In this document: one piece after another, positions 36,461-41,494 of the stretch
How positions within the stretch are numbered: the first letter of the stretch is position 1
How the letters are laid out: the number at the start of each line of letters is the position of its first letter
Assembly (NCBI GenBank): GCA_050245975.1
Contig: JBFWWW010000008.1
Span: 1-41,494 of the forward strand
Origin: JBFWWW01 sp050245975
GTDB taxonomy: Bacteria; Pseudomonadota; Alphaproteobacteria; Rhizobiales; Hyphomicrobiaceae
Direction: 5' to 3'
DNA length: 41,494 bases
Notes under the pieces: generated by a model
What the model was told of the DNA's origin: nothing
Databases searched by the model: none
Seen by the model: the letters and a program-made list of their open reading frames with translations, nothing else
Program-made: the position numbers and the translations under genes

Positions 36461-37162
36461 TCAGACAGTGCCTTCGCTCTCGCCGGGTTGTTCGACACAG
36501 GTGAAGAGGTGGACGCCGGCCGGACGCATCAGGAGAAACAGCACGGCACCCGCGATCAGTCCGCCGCCATGCGCTGTGTAGGCGACGCCGTCGTTGGGCT
36601 GATTGAGGATCGAGATGATCTGCAGCAGGATCCACGCGCCGATGACCCACAAGGCACGGATGCGCACGACGACGCGAAGGATGAATACCGAGACCTTGGC
36701 GCATGGCCGCAGCATGAGGTAGGCGGCAAGGATTCCCGATATGGCGCCCGACGCTCCGACGAGGGGAATGGTCGAGTGCGGATCGAGCGCGATGAACGCG
36801 GCCGTCGCGGCAATTCCGGAGAGCAGGTAGAAGATGAGAAAGCGGATCGGCCCGAGGGCATCCTCGATATCGTCGCCGAACACCCACAGATAGACCATGT
36901 TGCCGAGGATGTGTTCCCAGCCGCCGTGCAGGAACAGGCTGGTCACCAAGGTGATCTCTGGGGGCAGGGACGAGTTCGGCAGCCTCACTTCGCGCAGGAT
37001 CACCGCGGGGGTGGCGCCGAAGCTGTTGAGCATAGCCTGCCCGACTTCGTTCGACCCCAGCTCGACCATGAACACGATGACGTTGAGAGCGATCAGCCCC
37101 CAGGTCATGAGCGGCGGTGTCGCCCGCTTGAACGGATTGTCGTCGTAGAGAGGAAATACCAT
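36461..37162 (-). CDS. Rhomboid family intramembrane serine protease
   Basis: A 233-residue polytopic protease that cleaves within membrane helices. The catalytic dyad is S138 in VGASGAISG and H198 in YTAHGGGLIAG. HGGWEHILGNMVYLWVFG (79-96) is the conserved loop-1/helix-2 region. Six or more hydrophobic segments are visible, starting at MTWGLIALNVIVFMVEL. The start is ATG 37160-37162 (MVFPLYDDNPFKR). Substrates cannot be inferred. It is divergent from the HU-like gene, across a 289-base region. Confidence 0.92.
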   Translation of the reverse strand: MVFPLYDDNPFKRATPPLMTWGLIALNVIVFMVELGSNEVGQAMLNSFGATPAVILREVRLPNSSLPPEITLVTSLFLHGGWEHILGNMVYLWVFGDDIEDALGPIRFLIFYLLSGIAATAAFIALDPHSTIPLVGASGAISGILAAYLMLRPCAKVSVFILRVVVRIRALWVIGAWILLQIISILNQPNDGVAYTAHGGGLIAGAVLFLLMRPAGVHLFTCVEQPGESEGTV

Positions 37163-37281
37163 TGGCGCTGTCCCCGAAATCCGTCGCCGCCACTGCTTTC
37201 ATTATCGCCCGGCCCGCGGCGGTTAATGTGCAAATGTGCGCTTTTTGGCTGGCTTTGCCGCATAAAATATGGGCGTACGTA

Positions 37282-37301
37282 CAAGTCGAGTGCTAGACTT
37301 G
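37282..37301. promoter_or_regulatory. 20-bp near-palindrome between rhomboid and HU-like genes
   Basis: CAAGTC (37282-37287) and GACTTG (37296-37301) are exact reverse complements 8 bases apart, and the inner AG/CT also pairs, leaving one mismatched pair and a 2-base centre. GTACGTAC, an 8-bp palindrome, ends within it (37275-37282). This looks like a binding site for a dimeric regulator in the shared 289-base control region (37163-37451), which holds no gene. No well-spaced promoter can be named. Confidence 0.4.
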
Positions 37302-37451
37302 CAGCGGCCGTGGCAAAGGAACAACGCGCCAGCGTTTTGCTTGGCCAGGCTCGATGTCTGAGTACCAAATCACTGCGAATTCAAATATTGCAGAGTAATC
37401 AAAGTATTTCACCAGCTTCATCACGGCAAATCGCAGCAGAGGGCAGCAACT

Positions 37452-37787
37452 ATGAAACGCATCGAAAGCGGTCCGAAGATCGCTCAGGCCAAGAAGGCCG
37501 CCGTCAAGGTCGAGACCGTCACGCTCCGTGACCTTGCCTTGGCATTGTCGGAGGCTCACGAGCTTCCGAAGTCCCAGGTCAACGCCATGCTGTTGACCAT
37601 GGTCGAGGACATCACGAAGAGCCTCAAGAAGGGCAAGCGCATCCGCCTCAACGGGCTCGGCATCCTGCAGGTGCGCAAGCGTCCGGCGCGCATGGGCCGC
37701 AACCCCGCGACGGGCGAAGCGATCAAGATCAAGGCGAGCAAGAAGATTGCCTTCCGCGCCGCCAAGGATTTGAAGCAGGCCATCTGA
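37452..37787 (+). CDS. HU/IHF family DNA-binding protein with N-terminal extension
   Basis: A 111-residue histone-like protein. The HU fold begins near residue 21 (VETVTLRDLALALSEAHEL), with the beta-arm signature GRNPATGEAIKIKASKKIAF and the closing helix RAAKDLKQAI. Members bend or wrap DNA as dimers. The first 20 residues (KRIESGPKIAQAKKAAVK) are an extra basic tail not found in standard 90-residue HU; it could add DNA contacts. The ATG at 37452 follows AGAGGG by 8 bases. The gene stands alone and ends in a strong terminator. It may be a second, minor HU rather than the main copy. Confidence 0.9.
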   Translation: MKRIESGPKIAQAKKAAVKVETVTLRDLALALSEAHELPKSQVNAMLLTMVEDITKSLKKGKRIRLNGLGILQVRKRPARMGRNPATGEAIKIKASKKIAFRAAKDLKQAI

Positions 37788-37810
37788 CGGCGGCCTGCGG
37801 AACTGGCATG

Positions 37811-37840
37811 GAAAGAGCCCTGCTTCGGCAGGGCTTTTTC
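37811..37840 (+). terminator. Intrinsic terminator of the HU-like gene
   Basis: A perfect 8-bp stem AGCCCTGC/GCAGGGCT with a TTCG tetraloop (37816-37835) is followed by TTTTC. The stem extends through an A-tract/T-tract pair, so the hairpin may also stop transcription of the convergent monooxygenase gene, although its U-run is weaker on that strand. Confidence 0.9.
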
Positions 37841-37850
37841 TTTGCCGCGA

Positions 37851-40160
37851 TTACGGCCGGGGTGGCGCGGCGGCGCGCGCCAGATTGGTTTCGTATTGTG
37901 CCCGCGCCGACCGGTATTGCTTCGGCCACTCGATATCGGAAAAGCCGATCTTTGCCGCCTCGTGCAGCGTCCAGGCTGCGTCGGCGAGATGCGGGCGTGC
38001 GATGGCGCAGATATCGGCTCGTCCGGCAGCGATGATGCTGTTGGCATGATCGGCCTCTGAGATGGCGCCCACGGCAATGGTCGCAATCCCGACCTCGTTG
38101 CGGATCTTGTCGGCGAACGGCGTCTGGTAGAGCCGGCCATAGACCGGATGATCGTCGGCCCACACCTGCCCCGACGAGCAGTCGATCAGGTCGGCGCCGG
38201 CCTCCTTGAACAGCTTTGCAAAGATCGCTGCATCCTCGGGGGTGTTCCCGCCATCCGCCCAGTCGTTGCACGACAGGCGGACGGACATTGGACGGTCCTC
38301 CGGCCAGACGGCGCGCATGGCGAGAAACACTTCCAGTGGATAACGAGCGCGGTTCTCGTGGGAGCCGCCGTACTCGTCACGCCTCACATTGGTCAGCGGC
38401 GAGAGAAAGCTCGACAGCAGATAGCCGTGCGCGCAGTGCAGCTCGAGCAGATCGAATCCTGCCCCGGCCCCGAGCTGTGCGGCGCGGACAAAGTCATTGC
38501 GCACGCGATCCATGTCGGCCCGCGTCATCTCGCGCGGGATCTGCCCGCTGCCGAGATACGGCACCGCCGATGCCGACAGCAGGGGCCAATTGCCGTTGTC
38601 GAGCGGCTGATCCATGCCGTCCCAGGCGACGCGCGTCGAACCCTTGCGCCCCGCATGTCCAAGCTGCAGGCCGACCTTGGCTTCGGAGTTGGCATGGATG
38701 AACGAGACGATGCGGGCCCATGCTGCGGCCTGCTCCTCATTCCAAAGGCCTGGGCAACCTGGCGTGATGCGCGCATCGGGCGAGGGACACGTCATCTCGC
38801 AGAACACCAGCCCTGCCCCACCGAGCGCACGCGTGCCCAGATGCACGATATGGAAATCGCCGGGCACGCCGTCTTTTGCCGAGTACATCGCCATCGGGGA
38901 GACGGCGATCCTGTTCGGCAGCGTCAGGGACCTGATGCGAAACGGCGTGAACATCGGCGGCACGGGCGCCTTGTTGTCCGCGCCGGCGCGCGCTGCGAAC
39001 CAGCGCTCGTAACCTTCGAGGTAAGTCTTGTCGCGCAGGCGCAGATTCTCATGGCTGATGCGCTGCGAGCGCGTCAGCAAGCTGTACATGAGCTGCTCGG
39101 GCTCGAGGCGGTCGGCGTAGCGCTGGCCCACCACTTCGAACCACTCCATCGCGTTCCGCGCCGCGTTCTGTATGCGCGCCACGTCGACCTTGCGTACGTC
39201 CTGGTAGGCATCGAGAACCTGGGCGATCTTGTCTCGCGTCGCGCCATGCTCGATGAACTGGCGCGTCAGCTCGATCGCGTCTTCCAGTGCGAGCTTGGTA
39301 CCGGAGCCGATGGCGAAGTGCGCGGTGTGCGCGGCGTCTCCCAGCAGTGCCACATGGGACGAGCCGTTGAAATGATGCCAGGTCTCGCAGATCAGGCGCC
39401 CGAACGACAGCCATTGCGAGCCGCGCATGTGGCGCGCGTTGCTGCGCAGTCGATGCCCTTCGAGCACGCCGGAGAACAGCGTTTCACAGAATGCCAGCGA
39501 GGCCTCCTGATCCATCGTGTCGAGGCCGCTGGCGAGATAGGCGTCTTCCGTGGTCTCGATGATGAACGTGGAGGTCGTGTCGTCGAACTTGTAGATGTGG
39601 GCCTGGAACCACCCGTGTTCGGTGCGCTGGAAATCGAACGTGAACGCGTCGAAGACCTTGTCCGTTCCGAGCCAGATGTAGCGGTTGGGCCGCCGTTGCA
39701 TGTCTGGCTTGAAGACATCCGCATAAGCCTCGCGGATGCGGGAATTGACGCCATCCGATGCGACGATGAGATCGGCATCCGGGAATTCGCGATCGCTGAC
39801 GACATCACGGTCGAAGACCAGCTCGACGCCGACCTCCTCGCAGCGGACCTGCAGGATGTTGAGCAGCCGCTTGCGGCCGATGCCGACGAAGCCATGGCCG
39901 GTCGTGCGCATGCGCCGGCCTTTGATCAGCACCTCGATATCGTCCCAGTGGTTGAAGGCCTGCTCGATTTGGGCGGCGGTTTTGCCATCCCACCGGCGCA
40001 TGTTGTCCATCGTCGCATCCGAGAAGACGACGCCCCAGCCGAACGTATCGTAAGGCCTGTTGCGCTCGACCACCGTGATGCTGTGGCTCGGGTCGGCAAT
40101 CTTCATGAGCAGTGCGAAATAGAGCCCCGCCGGACCGCCGCCGATGCAGACGATGCGCAT
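37851..40160 (-). CDS. Fused aryl-CoA monooxygenase / OYE-type reductase (salicylyl-CoA 5-hydroxylase or 2-aminobenzoyl-CoA monooxygenase/reductase type)
   Basis: A 769-residue two-domain flavoenzyme. Residues 1-390 are an FAD-dependent aromatic hydroxylase (GGGPAGLYFA at 7-16; VALLGDAAHTAHFAIGSG with G274-D275). Residues about 400-750 are an old-yellow-enzyme-type NAD(P)H:flavin reductase (PPMFTPFRIRSLTLPNRI; LQLGHAGRKG). The architecture is that of 2-aminobenzoyl-CoA monooxygenase/reductase and of proteins named salicylyl-CoA 5-hydroxylase. It would act on an aromatic CoA thioester in the cytoplasm; which one is not decidable. GGAGAAG precedes the ATG at 40160. It follows the CoA-transferase gene by 76 bases, which may supply the thioester. 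Confidence 0.88.
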   Translation of the reverse strand: MRIVCIGGGPAGLYFALLMKIADPSHSITVVERNRPYDTFGWGVVFSDATMDNMRRWDGKTAAQIEQAFNHWDDIEVLIKGRRMRTTGHGFVGIGRKRLLNILQVRCEEVGVELVFDRDVVSDREFPDADLIVASDGVNSRIREAYADVFKPDMQRRPNRYIWLGTDKVFDAFTFDFQRTEHGWFQAHIYKFDDTTSTFIIETTEDAYLASGLDTMDQEASLAFCETLFSGVLEGHRLRSNARHMRGSQWLSFGRLICETWHHFNGSSHVALLGDAAHTAHFAIGSGTKLALEDAIELTRQFIEHGATRDKIAQVLDAYQDVRKVDVARIQNAARNAMEWFEVVGQRYADRLEPEQLMYSLLTRSQRISHENLRLRDKTYLEGYERWFAARAGADNKAPVPPMFTPFRIRSLTLPNRIAVSPMAMYSAKDGVPGDFHIVHLGTRALGGAGLVFCEMTCPSPDARITPGCPGLWNEEQAAAWARIVSFIHANSEAKVGLQLGHAGRKGSTRVAWDGMDQPLDNGNWPLLSASAVPYLGSGQIPREMTRADMDRVRNDFVRAAQLGAGAGFDLLELHCAHGYLLSSFLSPLTNVRRDEYGGSHENRARYPLEVFLAMRAVWPEDRPMSVRLSCNDWADGGNTPEDAAIFAKLFKEAGADLIDCSSGQVWADDHPVYGRLYQTPFADKIRNEVGIATIAVGAISEADHANSIIAAGRADICAIARPHLADAAWTLHEAAKIGFSDIEWPKQYRSARAQYETNLARAAAPPRP

Positions 40161-40236
40161 GCTGCTTCTCCGCTTGTCTCGATTGCCGAGAGCTTGCGGT
40201 CCGATCTGGCGGCAGCGCAAGTGGGAAGTGTTGCCG

Positions 40237-41494
40237 TTATGTCCACTCCGCGCGGCTGCTGCCGAGCGGTGCGGCGGGAAGCGTCCATCGCGCCGGTGTT
40301 TCGGACAGCATGGCAGCATGCTGGACTGCGCGCATGGTGCCGAGAGCCGTCGGAGTTTCCTCGATCAGGTCCTGGATATCTTCGAGACTTGCATCCGGGG
40401 CCTGCAATCCATCCGGCAGACGGCCAAGGCTGCGCAACCATTCCGCTGTCTGCGCCAGCGACACCTGAACGTGCCAGCTTCCGCCTTCCCGCGCCTGCCG
40501 GATACGCGCCATGATCGCTCCGAACGCCATGAGGTAACCGGTGGCATGATCGAGCGCTTGCGCCGGCAGCTCCTTCGGTCGGTCGATCCCGGCGGCATCG
40601 GCCTCCGCCGCGTTGATGCCGACGGCGGTCTGCACAAGCGAGTCGAACCCGCGCCGCCCGGCCCAGGGTCCCGTGCGCCCGTAGGCGCAGAGCGAGACAT
40701 AGACGATCCCCGGGCGAATGCGCTGCGCGTCCTCGGGTCCAAACCCCAATCGCGCGATCGCGTCGGGCCGATAGCCCTGTGACAGGATATCGGCTTGCGA
40801 GAGCAGACGCGTCAGCGTCTCCCGGTCGGCGGGGGTGTGCAGATCGAGGAACGTCGCCCGCTTGCCGCGTCCGGTGTCGAGCGACAGCCAGTCGAAGTTC
40901 GGGAGGTTCGGCGACGTGACGAGCAGCACGTCGGCGCCATGTGCCGCGAGTGTCCGTCCGGCTACCGGGCCGGCGATGACGCGCGAAAGGTCGAGAACGT
41001 GCAGGCCAGCCAGAGGCCGCTCGCCTGCCGGCAGAAGCCGTGGCGGCGCATCGCCGATCTTCGTGATCTCGATGACCGGCAGGGTCTGCAGCGCTTTGCC
41101 GTGCGGGTGGGCTGCCCATTCGGCTTCGGTTCGCATCATGGCCACGACGGCGCCGCGCGCTATGGCCTCCGTCTCGAATGGTTCGGCGGCGCGGGTCGCG
41201 AGGGCCGCCGCGACCTCTTCGCGCGTTCCTCCGCAGCCGAGCACGGCCAGCACGTTGGCGCGGTGATGAGGAAAATTGGTGTGCAGCCGGACGAAGCGGC
41301 CGTCGCCTGTCTGATAGACGCCCGCGATCGGGTCCCACATCGGCGGCGGCTCGGCGCCGACGATGCGCATGTAGCGTTCGCTGCGGAACTCGACCTCGGC
41401 ATGCCGCATGTCGACGGAGACGCTCTGATCGCGTCCCGTCGCGATGCGGTGGCACTCGGCGGCGGCAAGACCGGCCGCGGCGATGGATGCCTGG
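40237..41494 (-). CDS. CaiB/BaiF class III CoA-transferase, 5'-truncated by the window
   Basis: The frame is open through the window end, so the start lies outside; 418 residues are visible. Class III enzymes move CoA between carboxylic acids. The segment LAGLHVLDLSRVIAGPVAGRT is a canonical family N-terminus, followed by GRGKRATFLDL, ILSQGYRPDAIARLG, and ALDHATGYLMAFGAI, where the aspartate is the probable nucleophile. Ahead of it lies ATGRDQSVSVDMRHAE and GDGRFVRLHTNFPHH, which look like the C-terminal lobe of the same family, so the protein carries lobes in an unusual order or is a fusion of a partial and a nearly complete domain. It is upstream of the aryl-CoA monooxygenase and probably in one operon. 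Confidence 0.85.
   Translation of the reverse strand, partial: QASIAAAGLAAAECHRIATGRDQSVSVDMRHAEVEFRSERYMRIVGAEPPPMWDPIAGVYQTGDGRFVRLHTNFPHHRANVLAVLGCGGTREEVAAALATRAAEPFETEAIARGAVVAMMRTEAEWAAHPHGKALQTLPVIEITKIGDAPPRLLPAGERPLAGLHVLDLSRVIAGPVAGRTLAAHGADVLLVTSPNLPNFDWLSLDTGRGKRATFLDLHTPADRETLTRLLSQADILSQGYRPDAIARLGFGPEDAQRIRPGIVYVSLCAYGRTGPWAGRRGFDSLVQTAVGINAAEADAAGIDRPKELPAQALDHATGYLMAFGAIMARIRQAREGGSWHVQVSLAQTAEWLRSLGRLPDGLQAPDASLEDIQDLIEETPTALGTMRAVQHAAMLSETPARWTLPAAPLGSSRAEWT

Noticed and set aside
38148..40514. A 788-codon plus-strand frame opposite the aryl-CoA monooxygenase
   Set aside because: It is the antisense shadow of a clearly conserved two-domain enzyme and shows no family motif.

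Overview
The window is high-GC DNA from an alphaproteobacterium, most likely a member of the Hyphomicrobiales (Rhizobiales). The reasons are the giant NAD-dependent glutamate dehydrogenase, the heparinase-like gene beside purH, an SDHAF4 (DUF1674) gene divergent from htpX, a tsaD-gpsA-EVE run divergent from hemC-hemD-mic60-hemY, a phasin, and many small alphaproteobacterial DUF genes. The genus cannot be fixed from this sequence. It reads as chromosomal core DNA. I see no insertion sequence, integrase, phage gene, CRISPR array, rRNA or replication origin.

Layout. 1-5277 (+): C-terminal 1289 residues of NAD-glutamate dehydrogenase, overlapping an UMF1/Atg22-like MFS transporter. 5263-10310 (-): htpX, heparinase-like gene, purH and a GNAT gene; the rsmB gene expected between htpX and the heparinase is absent. 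10368-11383 (+): SDHAF4 and an extensin-like protein. 11390-13891 (-): DUF1761 membrane protein and acetyl-CoA synthetase. 13989-14456 (+): DUF1203 protein. 14462-17680 (-): tsaD, gpsA, an EVE-domain gene and an ETF-beta lysine methyltransferase homologue. 17784-22965 (+): hemC, hemD, mic60 and hemY, i.e. heme precursor synthesis plus a membrane-shaping protein. 23139-24204 (+): two paralogous small proteins of unknown function on either side of tRNA-Thr(CGU). 24335-25366 (+): a MesD-type core methionine synthase, convergent with an ArgE/DapE-type M20 peptidase (25374-26498, -). 26565-32890 (+): SDR, class I glutamine amidotransferase, small membrane protein, and a 1406-residue protein joining a methyltransferase, a kinase-like segment, a heptad coiled coil and two GT2 glycosyltransferases. 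32904-37162 (-): rhomboid protease, amidohydrolase, phasin and long-chain acyl-CoA ligase. 37452-37787 (+): an HU-type protein with a clear terminator. 37851-41494 (-): a CaiB/BaiF CoA-transferase cut by the window end, then a fused FAD monooxygenase/OYE-type reductase of the salicylyl-CoA / 2-aminobenzoyl-CoA class.

How the genes fit together. Several genes feed acyl-CoA and C2 metabolism (acs, fadD, phasin, CoA-transferase with aryl-CoA monooxygenase, and the ETF-beta methyltransferase that may tune fatty-acid electron transfer). Others are housekeeping: purine, heme and methionine synthesis, the tRNA t6A modification enzyme, and glycerol-3-phosphate. The least understood parts are the MT/kinase-like/coiled-coil/GT2-GT2 protein and the paralogous pair around tRNA-Thr.

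Most open frames antisense to these genes, some over 1000 codons, are by-products of GC-rich codon usage and are not annotated. No gene-free stretch exceeds 300 bases; the longest are 23614-23904 and 37163-37451.
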